From: Castanea sativa
Lineage: Eukaryota > Streptophyta > Magnoliopsida > Fagales > Fagaceae
Assembly: GCF_040712315.1 (NCBI RefSeq)
Contig: NC_134022.1
Span: 6,820,001 to 6,884,000, forward strand
Direction: 5' to 3'
DNA length: 64,000 nucleotides
Made by a program: the position numbers and the translations under genes. Positions 23,892-34,979 of this stretch are shown here, one piece after another (position 1 is the first letter of the stretch; every line of letters begins with the position of its first letter). The notes beneath the pieces were generated by a model. That model was not told the DNA's origin and ran no database searches. It was given only the letters and a program-made list of their open reading frames with translations.

Positions 23892-24334
23892 TTTATAGAA
23901 AGTTAACTTTCAACCTATGACGTTCACTCCTGATGATAAAATACAAACAATATATTTGCACTCAATCTAAATCTTGAATATCATTTATGATTAATCCTTC
24001 AATAAATTTCATGAAAATTTCATTTTTGGTATACAAAATTATATATCCGGTTAGAAAATCATAGCTAGCTGGTTTTGCCATAATCTAAAAATCAAATAAA
24101 TTTTATATTTATTATTCCACTATTTCAAATATTCTTCTAACCAAAAAAAAAAAAAAAAGTGTTCCCAAAAAAAAAAAAAAAAAAAAACTTCCCAACTGCG
24201 TAAACAAAAGTTCTAAATTACTCAACCTCAGTCGCTCAAGATCATGTCCTATAATAAGTTCTGATAGTGATGTTTTTCACAGATTGTTAATACGACCTTA
24301 GTGACGGGAATATAGAACCCATCAGCTATAGTCA
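23462..24334. other. AT-rich intergenic DNA with a long T run
   Basis: A run of about 36 T residues (23854-23889) and two poly-A tracts near 24143 and 24169 are the only clear structures. No gene was seen. The 5' boundary of the neighbouring LTR may fall within the last 70 bases. Confidence 0.5.
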
Positions 24335-24430
24335 TTAGGGCATCTCCTTTTGACACTCGAAGTCACACACCATACGTGACGGTGTTAGGACTGAAGTATC
24401 AGCTGACGGAGTCAAGGCTGAAGGTCCTAA

Positions 24431-24528
24431 GCTGACGACCTGGCTGTAGACATACGTGGGCTGACGACCTTGCTGGAGACATACGTGGGCTGACGACCTG
24501 GCTGTAGACATACGTGGGCTGACGGCCT
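24431..24528 (+). repeat. 29-bp tandem repeat in the LTR U3 region
   Basis: Units start at 24431, 24460, 24489 and (partial) 24518, each containing GACATACGTGGGCTGACG across its junction. ACGTG cores inside repeated U3 units resemble G-box-type enhancer elements; that reading is inference. Confidence 0.85.
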
Positions 24529-24748
24529 TAGTAGATAAAAGCTGAAGGAATGACCCAATCTTCTTTCTTGACTTGCTTCGCCCTCTACATACGTGCATAT
24601 AAGGGAAGTTCTTGCGCTACACGCTCGGCCTTAGTCAGGAAGATTCCTATAAGGAAAAGGGCTCTAGATGATATGCGAAACCCACAAATTACTCTCCTAG
24701 AAGGAAAGTACTTCTTCACCAAGGCGCTTATTTCGGATCCATGCCACT

Positions 24749-24758
24749 ATAAATACCC
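24749..24758 (+). promoter_or_regulatory. TATA box of the retrotransposon LTR
   Basis: CTATAAATACCCCGAAACCC sits about 210 bp upstream of the LTR end, a usual place for the U3/R boundary in plant LTRs. Confidence 0.6.
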
Positions 24759-24963
24759 CGAAACCCTCCTAAGCCAAGGTACGCAGTTATCTCAGCACTG
24801 GCACTCTAGGGTTGTTTAAAAAAACTCTAACTTGATCGTCGGAGGGTTTTTGGCCAGCACCACACCGGTGCTCTCTGTTCGATCTTCTATTTTTTCTTCG
24901 CAGGTGTTGCTTCGATCTGGAGAGTGCTCGCAGCTTACTAGTGATTTCTTCGGCATCATCAGT

Positions 24964-24981
24964 TGGCGCCGTCTGTGGGAA
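24964..24981 (+). other. Primer-binding-type site of the retrotransposon
   Basis: TGGCGCCGTCTGTGGGAA starts three bases after the LTR terminal CA. The TGGCGCCG opening is common among plant Ty3/gypsy elements and would pair with a tRNA 3' end; I do not assign the tRNA. Confidence 0.7.
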
Positions 24982-25033
24982 GGGACATTTTCGAGTATTT
25001 CAGCCTTGCTCTATTCCTGAGACAAAAAGTTGC

Positions 25034-26539
25034 ATGGTACTCACTCGATCGATGCCAACAAACAACAACCAAGGCGACGAACCGCACGCCACAGCTCTAG
25101 AGAGGCAGGTCCAAACGCTTGCAGCGGCGGTTGAGCGCCTCACCAAGCAGAATCATGATTTAGAGGAACAGTTGCGACAAAGGACTGCACACCCGATTGC
25201 ACCAGAGGAAGACCAGGAAGGTGCTAGCTCGGAAGGAAGGAACGCAGAAGGACCTGAGGGCAGCAATGCTCCGACTAGACCGGAGCGACAAGAAACCAAC
25301 CGACCATCCGTCTCGGACACCTTGCCGACCCACATCGCTGCTGAGATGTAGGAGATGAGGGAACGTATGGACGTAATGATGAACGCCTTTAGAGGACGAG
25401 TATCCAGCGACCTGGACGACCTAGTCCACAGGACGGATTCCCCTTTCACAGCGCTCGTGAATTCATGCCCTATTCCTCCAAAGTTTCGTATGCCACACGT
25501 GGAGAATTACAACGGATCCAAGGACCCATTGGACCACTTGGAATCCTTCAGAACCCTAATGCATCTTCAGGGCGTACCGAACGAAATCATGTGCAGGGCT
25601 TTTCTCACCACTTTGAAAGGGCCTGCGAGGGATTGGTACAGTAGGCTGACGCCTAATTCCATCGGCACTTTTAAGGAATTAGGCGCACAGTTCGTATCAC
25701 ACTTTATTGGAAGTCACCGGCCCAAGAGGTCTACTGCGTGTATAGTGAGTATTAAGCAACGAGAAGACGAGACATTAAGGTTATATATAGCCCGCTTTAA
25801 CAAAGAAGCCCTCTCGATAAACGAGGCAGATGACAAGATACTTGTGGCAGCATTCACGAACGGGCTACGAAAGGGTAAGTTCTTGTTCTCTCTATGCAAG
25901 AATGACCCGAAGACTATGTCCGATGTATTTTACAGGGCGACGAAGTACATGAATGCGGAGGATGCCTTGCTAGCCCGAGAGGACAAGCCCAGAAAAAGGG
26001 AAAGACAGGAAGATGCACAACCAGACAGAAGACAAAAAAGGGCAAGAACCAGAGAGTGACGAGATGATCGACGACCCAAGCCGCCTACAGGAATATTCAC
26101 GAACTTCACTCCCCTAAATGCGCCCATCGACCAGGTGCTAATGCAGATTAAAGATAAGGAAACTTTGGCCTTTCCTGGCAAACTGAAGGGAGATCCCAAC
26201 AGGAGACCAAGGGACAAATACTGTCGTTTTCATCAAGATCATGGCCATGACACCACTGATTGCTACGACTTGAAACAGCAAATAAAAGCTCTTATTAGGC
26301 GAGGAAGGCTGCAGAGGTTCGTCAACAAGGAGAGGGCGGACCCATCACAAAATCAAGCCTCTCGGCGAGACAATGATCGCCCCAGGCAACCTGTAGGAGA
26401 TATAAGGATGATTATAGGAGGCACCATGATCGCCGGGTCTTCCAAGAAAGCCCGAAAGACATACATCAGAACGGTTCAGAACGTCCAAATGACAAGTCCC
26501 GCACTTGAAAGGTCAAGGATTGACAATCCCCCCCATTGA
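25034..26539 (+). pseudogene. Retrotransposon gag region with in-frame stops
   Basis: The frame opens near MVLTRSMPTNNNQ with a coiled-coil-like heptad stretch (LAAAVERLTKQNHDLEEQL). A retrotransposon gag domain follows (PARDWYSRLTPNSIGTFKEL, LRLYIARFNKEAL). Next come a Lys/Arg-rich stretch and a CRFHQDHGHDTTDCYDLK zinc-binding-like motif. TAG at 25349 and TGA at 26057 interrupt it in the same frame. Both can arise by C-to-T changes of CAG and CGA, as expected from decay of methylated DNA. The protein would form the element's particle. Confidence 0.88.
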
Positions 26540-26559
26540 ATTTTTCGAAGGAGACGCCC

Positions 26560-28735
26560 GGCGCCTTCATCATCCCCACATCGACGCTTTGGTCGTCACC
26601 ATACGGGCAGGAGACTATAACATACACTGAGTTCTCATAGACAACGGTAGTTCAGCAGACATCCTTTACTATCCCGCTTTTCAACAGATGGGAATTGAAA
26701 AGGAACGACTAGTTTCGGCTAACGCCCCGCTCGTTGGCTTTGGAGGGGCAAGGGTACATCCACTTGGCGTTGTCACTTTGGCGGTAACCATTGGAGACTA
26801 CCCACAGCAGGTCACTCGGAATGTAACATTCCTGGTAGTCGATTGCTCGTCGGCTTACAATGCCATCATAGGACGTCCAACCCTCAACTCATGGAAAGCC
26901 GTAACCTCGACATACCATTTGATGATAAAATTCCCTACTGATCATGGAATTGGAGAATTGAGAGGAAATCAGGTATCCGCACGCGAATGTTACGTGACCA
27001 TGATGGAGATGGACAGTCACATTCAGGCCATGAACATAGAGGAACGTCGGGTGGCGACAGAGCCCGTCGAGAGACTCGAAGACGTACCTCTCGACGAAGC
27101 CTACCCGGAGCGAACGACCAAAATCGGTACCCTGGCCGACCCGGCGATACGTCAAAAACTCGCGGCCTTCTTGAAAGAAAACAAAGACGTATTCGCATGG
27201 AGCCACGAAGACATGCCAGGAATTGACCCGTCAGTCATGGTGCACAGGTTGAACGTGCCGCCATCTTTCCCGCCCGTCCGACAGAAGAAAAGAACATTTG
27301 CCCAAGAAAGAGATCAAGCAATAGCAGAAGAAGTCCGCAAACTGCAAGAGGCGGGATTTATCAGGAAAGTGTATTACCCCGATTGGTTGGCAAACATCGT
27401 GATGGTCAAAAAGAACAACAAGAAATGGAGGATGTGCGTCGACTTCACGGACTTAAACAAAGCATGCCCCAAAGATAGCTACCCCCTCCCGCGGGTCGAC
27501 ATCCTGGTGGATTCTACGGCCAAACATCAGCTGCTGAGCTTCATGGATGCATTTTCCGGGTATAACCAAATCCGAGTGGATGAAGCTGATCAAGAGAAGA
27601 CTTCGTTCGTAACGAGCCAAGGCCTCTTTTGCTACAAGGTCATGCCCTTCAGCCTAAAAAACGCTGGCGCAACCTATCAGAGGCTCATGAACAAGATGTT
27701 TGCACGAAAAATTGGAAGAAACGTCCAAGTATATGTCGACGACATGCTGGTCAAAAGTCAAAGGGAAGAAGCTCATCTGGAGGATCTTAAGGAAACATTT
27801 GATACTCTTCGCTCCTACAACATGAAGCTCAATCCAAGTAAGTGTGCCTTTGGAGTGACGGCGGGAAAGTTCTTAGGGTACATGGTATCCCAAAGAGGGA
27901 TCGAGGCCAACCCGGACAAGATTCAGGCCATTATGGGGATGGCCCCTCCTAAAAATATGAAGGAAGTACAAAGCCTCAATGGCAGGGTCGCCGCGCTTAG
28001 TAGATTTGTGTCGAAAGCGGCAGATAGATGTCTACCTTTTTTCCGAACATTGAAAAAATCCTTTGAATGGACTGCCGAATGTCAACAAGCGTTCGAAGAT
28101 CTGAAGGTCTACCTCTCTTCGCCGCCGTTGCTAAGCCCCTCACAACCAAGAGAAGAACTGTTTCTCTATCTGGCCGTTTCCCCGGCAGCTGTCAGTGCGG
28201 CCTTAATCAGAGAAGACGACAAGGTTCAACGACCCGTGTACTACGCGAGTAAGGCATTGCATGGTGCAGAAGAGAGATATCCCCCATGGAAAAACTTGCC
28301 TTCGCTTTGGTTACAGCGGCCCATAAACTCAAGCCTATTTCTAAGCCCATATGATAGTCATCCTAACTGACAAACCTTTGCGACGAGCAATGGGCAGCCC
28401 TGCGGCTGCCGGACGAATGGCATTGTGGTCGATAGAACTAAGCAAATTTGACGTACAATATCGCCCCCGCATTGCCATCAAGGGACAAGCGGTTGCCGAC
28501 TTCATTGCGGAGTTCACCAGCGCGGAAGACGAAGAGGAAAAGAATCCCCAATAGAGCATTTTCACTGACGGGTCGTCCAACAAGAAGGCTGGAGGGGTAG
28601 GGGTCGTACTTAAATCTCCGGAAGGCAACGAGCTCAAATGTATGATTCGCCTCGATTTTCCTACAACTAACAATGAAGCTGAGTACGAAGCCCTGATAGC
28701 AGGTTTAGACCTTGCCCAAGTTGTAGGGGCCTATA
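26560..28735 (+). pseudogene. Retrotransposon pol: protease, reverse transcriptase, two RNase H domains (broken)
   Basis: The protease has LIDNGSSADILY (DNGS where classical aspartic proteases have DTG or DSG) and IIGRPTLNSW. The reverse transcriptase follows from about 27250, with WRMCVDFTDLNKACPKDSYP, then PFSLKNAGATYQRLMN and the catalytic YVDD at about 27730. A first RNase H region (LYLAVSPAAVSAALI, PVYYASKALHGAEERYP) is broken by a one-base frameshift near 28280. A second begins FTDGSSNKKAGG near 28560 and reaches NNEAEYEALIAGLDLA, where the element ends. TGA near 26625 and TAG near 28552 are further stops. Integrase is absent. Confidence 0.9.
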
Positions 28736-29640
28736 AGCTTCTCAGCCTTGATTATTTTGTCCAAACTTCCTCTTATTGACACAGGCCCTGTTGCAGAATA
28801 TGGATCAGCAGCATTCGCATCCCTTGTTATGTGAACTTTGCTGCTCCTGAATTGTACCACAAGTAATAGCAAATAGGATCCTCAGTCTTGCCAATTGTAA
28901 AGCCAACCTGCAACGGCATTTATATGATATGTCAGAGACTTATTCAACTTTTTTTCTAAAAAAAAAAGGTGAGAAACATAAGCTACAAACGTTTCTAACT
29001 GTTTGCTAAGCTCCCAAAATTTGTTAAACAAAAGACAGCGGGAGGCCGTGTAGGAGAAGCCCCTCTTTTCAGTCTTATGCAGCGGTTCCTTATGAATTAT
29101 GATAAAACTTTTAAGATTCAGAAAAGAAAAGAAAAGAAAAAATTTGTATTTGGCAAAACACTGAAGAGATAATTGGCTTTACTGAAAGTGGTTATTTCTT
29201 TATTCAAGATATGTCGCTGAATGGCAGCTCTCTCTCTCTCTCCAAAAAAAAACTCCCCCAGACTTTCTCAGGGCTACTCACTTTGGCATTAAGTGACAAT
29301 TGAAACTATCTACTAGCAGATTATTGACTAGACAACACACCTTATCATTAGGCACCTCCATCTTTACTTGGCATAATCTGAGAGACCTCCGTAGAGGGTT
29401 GCTTACTTTCCTCTTTAGATGGTTTTTGAGCGTTTTCCTCACAGAATCCTCAACAGATGGCAGTTGAGCATCAACTGCCTCAGGATTTTTCCTCACTGTT
29501 AGCCACTGTTTGTGGAATTTCCTCAGTTTGAGGTTGGGACCTCCACATCAGGTTGCACATTGTTCTCTCTGATGGGTCCATCTTCATTCTCCTTCTCTTG
29601 GTCCCCATTTTCATTAACTATATCACCAAAATTAGAGTAT
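28736..29640 (-). pseudogene. KH-domain (FUBP-like) gene fragment, copy B2
   Basis: The minus strand carries the same debris as 17380-18285: an NENGDQEKENEDG-like exon near 29600, EAVDAQLPSVEDSVRKTLK near 29450, KMEVPNDKVCCL, and the KH core with SATGPV-type residues near 28800. Frames differ between pieces and stops are present. Both copies are dead, so the gene was already broken before duplication or both decayed together. Confidence 0.78.
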
Positions 29641-29689
29641 TAGTTAATTGAAAACATGAAACCAGGTGTATGTATTGGAAGTTTTTTTT

Positions 29690-30110
29690 TTTTTTGGTAT
29701 AAGTAAATGATAATCTTATTGAGCTATGACCGATGAATCAACTAGCTGAACATTACAAGCTGAGATTAGAGAATCTAAAAAATCCAGAAAGGTACAATAC
29801 GGGTGTTTCCTAATGCAAACATCCAATCAAAGAGCATAACTAAGCGGTTTAATGATGTGAAGGGGGCGTTCTGCACCATCAAAGATACTGATATTCCTTT
29901 CTCACCATATAGTCCACATAATACACAATAGATCAACCTTCCAAATCTCTACATTCCTATGATTACATGGATTTCAATCCAGAATTGCATTTCTGTGACA
30001 AGTCATCTTGGTCTCTGCAGGTTCACACAAGCAAGCTATGTTCTACAACTTATAATTAAGTGCACGCCTAAATGAAATGTCTATCACCATTTACCAAATC
30101 TTCATTCTTC
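29690..30110 (-). mobile_element. LINE 3' fragment, copy B2
   Basis: Inverted counterpart of 16890-17330, with the ACTTATACC/poly-A type 3' end near 29690 and the reverse-transcriptase tail upstream on the minus strand. Confidence 0.58.
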
Positions 30111-31610
30111 CAATATCACTCTGGCTTGAAAGGTCCCAAAGAGTCAAGAGAAGTACTAGATCTACGGTTGTAACAGAAACATAAAAAACCCAAGCCATAA
30201 TGATGCATATATATGTAAAACCAAATCAGGATTCTGTCTTCTGTTTTTTTTTTTTTTTAATATTTTTTACCTGCAAATTAAAATTTTAAAAAAAAAAACT
30301 GCCTGCAATTATATCCATGAATTATCCTTGAGAGAGAGAGAGAGAGAGATAATTTTCTTCTCTTTTTCCCCTGACAGAGGTCCCTTTTAAAGAACTCAAC
30401 TACACTGAAATTTCACAAAAATGTTAACACAGATGCAAAAAAAGAGAGCTTCTCTTTTCCTCTCAAAATCTGATGGGTTTTTTTTTCTTTTCCACTTACC
30501 CATAAAACAAGTATTAATAATAAACAAATCACTGTAATTACACAATTGTCTTCATGTACAAACCTAAAGCTTAACATTAAGAGTTTATAAATTATAAATC
30601 AAATTCGGATAAAGCAGATAAGCCACAAGCCAAAAATGAAAACAAAATCCCTAGCTAAGGCGTGTGTAACTCTAATCATTCAGTTAACTTAAAAGAACTG
30701 ATATTTATGTATAATTTATAAGTCAACAAAGAAGAATTTGATACACCATTATAATAGTCCCTGAGTACCACAACAAAGATTTCCTTAAGACATTTTAGAC
30801 CAATAATGCATTTCACAAGATCTTAAAGTGGAGGATAAAACTTAACTCCCTAATTCGATAATCAGATAATTAAGATCACTGCATGTTTCCATCCCAATGG
30901 TTGAAGTTATCAAAGGAGAATTTACTTATTTCTAACAACAAGACATAGAACTATGCATGAACCACTAAGTTTGTATATTTGAAAAATGAACCAATACTAA
31001 GTAAGTTTCTAAAAGTATATAATGAAATACAGGAAATAAATCAGTAAAATAGTAGACATATAGGAAAACGATAAATGATATGATCACCTCAAGTTTGGAA
31101 ATGACTGTTTCTTCTTTGAAATATTCAATATGCTGTTAAACCTTCTGCCTTAACCATTACAAAATTGAGATGAGCCAAAAAAAAACAGGAACAGCCAGCC
31201 AACTTTTTCCCACATCCAACCCAAATTCCAAACATATTATATGCAAGAAATTGTGTGTCGAAAGGGCCATTTCCTCGAATTACATTCACGTACAAAATCA
31301 TACCGAAGTCATCTTCATAGCCATTCTGATTAGCTTCAAGCACAATTGCTCCCAAAAAGCAAACATTTACATTGAACAATCCAGGTGACTAGTGACTTGT
31401 CCAAACAAAGGTCCAAAAGCCTCAAATGATGCGCATTGCAAAATATTTGAAAGCAAGAGAATCAATGGTTAATCAGCAATACACTTGCTTGAGAATAGAA
31501 GCCACGTGTTTATAATAGCTAAAGCCAAATGTCCAAGCAACTCTTTCTGTAGCTTAATTCAAGAAATTAAAAAAAGAGATCATTCCATGAGCAAAATTTC
31601 TTTGTAGACA
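30111..31610. other. Downstream flank of the intact PPR gene
   Basis: Non-coding, apart from duplicated open frames without domains. A GA run lies at about 30331-30350 and poly-A/T tracts near 30246 and 30480. It holds the 3' untranslated region of the PPR gene, with no distinct terminator signal that I can name. Confidence 0.5.
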
Positions 31611-33806
31611 CTAAAACAGATCTGAGGAAAAAGTCTGACTCTCCTCTACACTTTCTTTAACAAAATTGGAGACCAATAAATACCAGGTCACATTATTAGG
31701 TATGAAACCATTCTCCACTCCCTTATGTAGAATTAAATAGGCATTATCAAGCATGTCCTCTTTGCAGTGCCAACAGATTAAAGTGTTATAAGTAATAGCA
31801 TCAGGACGGATTCCTTCAAGTTGTAATCGATCAAAGAGATTCCAAGCCTCCTGAAGACGCCTCATCTTGCATAAACCATTTATCAGGGTGTTATAAGTGA
31901 CTATGTCTGGCATCAAACCCCGATGAATCATATCTCTTAGAAACTCGAGTGCATTATGTACTTTTCCAACTCTACAAAGACCATTGATCAAAATATTGCA
32001 TGAGATATTATTAATATTAAGTCCTTTCCTCATCATTTCTTCAAACAGTGCCAACCCTTTCTCAACAGCCCCAGCTTTACACAGTGCCTTAATTAGGCCA
32101 TTATAGGTGATTATGTCAAGAGGGCATCCTCTAAATAACATTTCATTTACAAGCTTAAACGCTTGTCGGATCTCACCTCTCCTCAGAAAAGCATGAATCA
32201 AAGTGTTGAAAGTTACAGTGTTGGCAATTACACCCTCCAATAACATATCACGATAGACTCCCAAGGCCTCATCTATCTTGTTGGCCTTACAAAGTCCAAA
32301 GATTAAAGAATTAAATGTAAAAATATCTGGTTTACATCCTTTCCTAGACATTTCACCAAGCATTTCCAAAGCGTCATTAACCTTTTCATCCTTGCAGAGA
32401 GCACATATAAGGCAATTGTACCCTACTGTATTCAGACTAAGTCCCTTAGCTGACATCTCATTTAAAACATCACTAGCTTCCTCTAGTTGGCCTGCTTTGC
32501 AAAACCCATCTATCAATGTTGTGTACGTTACCACATTAGGTTCGCAACCCCTTATTGCCATCTCATTAACCAATCTGCAAGCTGAAGTCAAAGAACCCTT
32601 CTTACAAAGTCCATGAATCAGCATGTTAAATGTAAAAACATCAGGGGCACAGCCAATACTTAGCATGCAATCATACATAACATCTTTGGCTTCATAAAAC
32701 CGTCCACTAGTCACATACCCATTAATTAAGGTATTGAAGAGCACAGCATTTGGAGCTGGCACTTTATTCAACAATGCCCTTGCTTCATCAACTTTCCCCA
32801 TTCTACACAACCCATGCATTAAAACTCCATAAGTTATATTATCAGGGGAGAAACCCCGATGAAGCATCCTATCAACCAACTTTGCTGCCTCATGAATCTG
32901 ATTGAGCTTGCAAAGGCCATGGATTACATCATTGAAGGTCTGAACATCAGGTGTACAACCCATAAGAAACATTTCATCCAAAAGTTTCAACGCTTCATTT
33001 ACTCGATTATTCTCAGAGAGTGCATGTATCAAAGTCTGGTATACCACTGAATTCGGCACACACCCGTGCTTAGTCATGTCCCTGAGGAGAGAGCATGCAG
33101 AATCCACTTCACCAACCTTACAAAGTGCTTTCATCACCACCCCAAAAGTGTAGGCAGTGGGAGAAACACCCTTGCTCAACATGTCATAGAAAACATTAGG
33201 TGCAACTTTAGGACAATTCCCAGCCACCAATATATCCAATACAACATTATAAGATCTAAAAGTTGGATCACAAGAATAAATACCCCTCATATCCAAAAGC
33301 AACCTAGTTGCTTGCCCAGGAAAACTGGCTCTTCCATAATATTTCATAATCATAAGGAAAAGGGTCTCTTTAAAGACAATCCCTTCTTCTTTCATCTGCA
33401 TCAACAACCTATCTATGACCTTAAACTCCCCGGCCGCCCCTAGCTTATCTATCAATACATAATACACATCAAATGAATGGCAATAGCCCTTTTGGGCACC
33501 TGCCCATTCGAATATCTCCATTGATGTGGGCACGTCAAGTGGGAGCTCAAGCAATTTACAGAGCTGATAGGGGCTTATTTGATTAAGTGACTTCCTAAGC
33601 TCTTTGAGGTCGAAGGGTTTAAGTAACCTTTCCCACTCAGTCTCAGACTCTGATAATCCGTTGTTATCATTCAAGAAGATTCCATGTCCATCATCACTAA
33701 AATTTCTACTACTAACCCCACCTAAGTAAATCGCAAAACAATGGATTTTGAACAAAGATTGTAGCTTTTTGCTTACATGGGTTGAAAGTTTTGATATTTT
33801 CAACAT
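31611..33806 (-). CDS. MTL1: Mitochondrial P-type pentatricopeptide repeat protein (At5g64320-like)
   Basis: Single-exon gene of 731 residues with an ATG at 33806. The N terminus is basic and hydroxylated (MLKISKLSTHVSKKLQSLFK), as in mitochondrial presequences. From about residue 105 to 705 there are about sixteen tandem 35-residue P-class PPR motifs (for example TYTTLIDGFCKAGQLEEA). No DYW, E or SMR domain follows. The N-terminal segment (WERLLKPFDLKELRKS, LCKLLELPLDVPTSMEIFEW) resembles Arabidopsis At5g64320, which I recall as MTL1, required for translation of mitochondrial nad7 mRNA; the symbol rests on that recall. The frame is intact. Its 3' third is the source of, or sister to, the broken copy B1. 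A MULE sits about 1.2 kb upstream of the start. Confidence 0.93.
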   Translation of the reverse strand: MLKISKLSTHVSKKLQSLFKIHCFAIYLGGVSSRNFSDDGHGIFLNDNNGLSESETEWERLLKPFDLKELRKSLNQISPYQLCKLLELPLDVPTSMEIFEWAGAQKGYCHSFDVYYVLIDKLGAAGEFKVIDRLLMQMKEEGIVFKETLFLMIMKYYGRASFPGQATRLLLDMRGIYSCDPTFRSYNVVLDILVAGNCPKVAPNVFYDMLSKGVSPTAYTFGVVMKALCKVGEVDSACSLLRDMTKHGCVPNSVVYQTLIHALSENNRVNEALKLLDEMFLMGCTPDVQTFNDVIHGLCKLNQIHEAAKLVDRMLHRGFSPDNITYGVLMHGLCRMGKVDEARALLNKVPAPNAVLFNTLINGYVTSGRFYEAKDVMYDCMLSIGCAPDVFTFNMLIHGLCKKGSLTSACRLVNEMAIRGCEPNVVTYTTLIDGFCKAGQLEEASDVLNEMSAKGLSLNTVGYNCLICALCKDEKVNDALEMLGEMSRKGCKPDIFTFNSLIFGLCKANKIDEALGVYRDMLLEGVIANTVTFNTLIHAFLRRGEIRQAFKLVNEMLFRGCPLDIITYNGLIKALCKAGAVEKGLALFEEMMRKGLNINNISCNILINGLCRVGKVHNALEFLRDMIHRGLMPDIVTYNTLINGLCKMRRLQEAWNLFDRLQLEGIRPDAITYNTLICWHCKEDMLDNAYLILHKGVENGFIPNNVTWYLLVSNFVKESVEESQTFSSDLF

Positions 33807-34970
33807 TACGAAGAATGGGTAGCTAAGAATGTTCAGAAACTAACCCAAAAATCAGAGATTTGGAGTATCCACGAAGCAAAATGGCAATGACCCTTCTTCC
33901 GATTTGGTCTGAATTTCAGTTTCAGTGAAATGAGTGATGAATCATGAAACTCTAAGAAAAAGTAGTAATGTGTACCTGGATGAACAACAGAGAAATCGGA
34001 GTTGTGAACTCTCTGTACCTGAAGTTTCAACAGCATTGGAAACAATGAAAAATCATTGCCGCATAAATTGAGAGAGCCAAAATCTCAATGAGACATTGAG
34101 CCGAACAGGTGGTGGGCGCATCAGGAACATGTAATTTAGTATACAATATTATTATGACTTGTAAATTCTTAACACCACTAATCAGAAACTTTAACAAACA
34201 TTTTGCATAAATTGATATCAGTTAAATATTTTGGTTCAAGAAAAACGAATTCCTATGGTCTTATTCAAGAGAGAGGTAATCATAAGAACATTAGAGAGCC
34301 CAAAATCTCAGTGAGACATTGAGTAGAACAGGTGGTGTGCATAAAGTACATGTAACTTAGTTGATAACATTATTATTGACTTCTAAACACCACTAACTAA
34401 TCAGAAACTTTTTAACAAACATTTTGCATGAAATTGATAAAAGTTAAAGAGGCAAATGAAGAAGCAAACAGCAAAATCAATATACACACAGCGAATCACT
34501 TTTTTTTCTGGGTACGAGTCTGTAAAAGTGTGAACAGAAAAAAACAGGTTTTTCATAATTTATACAAAAAGATAAGTTTCTGGAAGGCACATGAGTGCGA
34601 ACGCTATGTTGAATGTGCGACCGACACTACACTACGTAGGTACCTGTGCAGGTGAGGCGTGGGTGGGTCACATGGGTTGAAAGTTTTGATATTTTCAACA
34701 TTACAAAGAATGGGTAGCTAAGAATTTTCAGAAACTAACCCAAAAATCAGAGATTTGGAGTATCTGCGAAGCAAAAAAGGCAAAATGGCAATGACCCTTC
34801 TTCCGATTTGGTCTGAATTTCAGTTTCAGTGAAATGGGTGATGAATCATGAAACTCTAAGAAAAAGTGGTAACGTGTACCTGGAGAGAAGTGGTGAGAAA
34901 ACCATGGATGAACAAGAACAACAGAGAAATCAGAGTTGTGAGCTCTCTATTGGCTGAGCTGGGGAGTATA
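33780..34970 (-). repeat. Duplicated 5' region of the PPR gene
   Basis: The first codons plus about 280 bp of upstream DNA (33776-34000) are repeated at about 34668-34900 with small changes. A second unit near 34054-34130 (AAAATCTCAATGAGACATTG) is repeated near 34290-34365. This is a tandem duplication of promoter and 5' untranslated DNA; no full PPR frame accompanies the outer copy. A splice donor-like GTACCTGG/CCAGGTACAC occurs in both copies, so the gene may have a 5' untranslated intron. Confidence 0.8.
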
Positions 34971-34979
34971 TCTCGAGTT
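34971..34979 (+). other. 9-bp target site duplication of the giant MULE, left copy
   Basis: TCTCGAGTT directly precedes the left terminal repeat and recurs as a direct repeat at 60405-60413 immediately after the right one. The match is 9 of 9, including the asymmetric outer bases. Confidence 0.92.

Larger units (their letters stand above)
24335..24961 (+). repeat. 5' LTR (left boundary uncertain)
   Basis: The LTR ends CA just before the primer-binding-type site. It contains three full 29-bp tandem units plus a partial one (24431-24528, unit beginning GCTGACGACCTGGCTGTAGA) in U3, and a TATA box, TATAAATACC, at about 24750. No second LTR is present in the window for comparison. Confidence 0.65.
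24335..28735 (+). mobile_element. Decayed Ty3/gypsy Tat-lineage LTR retrotransposon, 3'-truncated
   Basis: In order: a 5' LTR ending in ATCATCA at 24961, a primer-binding-type site, gag, zinc-finger region, protease, reverse transcriptase, RNase H and the start of a second RNase H. Two successive RNase H domains are the hallmark of the Tat lineage. Integrase and the 3' LTR are missing: the element stops at the boundary of duplication B2. Several stops and frameshifts make it non-autonomous. The left LTR boundary could not be fixed. Confidence 0.88.
28736..32230. repeat. Segmental duplication copy B2 (inverted partner 12289-18285)
   Basis: Reading the minus strand from 32230 down to 28736 gives the same order as 12289-18285 plus: PPR 3' end, flank, GA/TC microsatellite (about 30330), LINE tail, KH fragment. 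It lacks the 2.5-kb MULE, so it gives the empty site for that insertion. Its end at GAGAAGCTTATA abuts the truncated retrotransposon directly. Confidence 0.92.

Noticed and set aside
24431..24528. CRISPR-like regular repeats
   Set aside because: Head-to-tail 29-bp units without spacers, inside a plant LTR.
26889..27226. Antisense and +1 frames inside pol
   Set aside because: Shadows of the retrotransposon protease/RT frame.
34971..34979. Reading TCTCGAGTT as part of the terminal inverted repeat
   Set aside because: As an inverted repeat only the palindromic CTCGAG core matches, while as a direct repeat all nine bases match, and on the right side it continues host F-box coding sequence.
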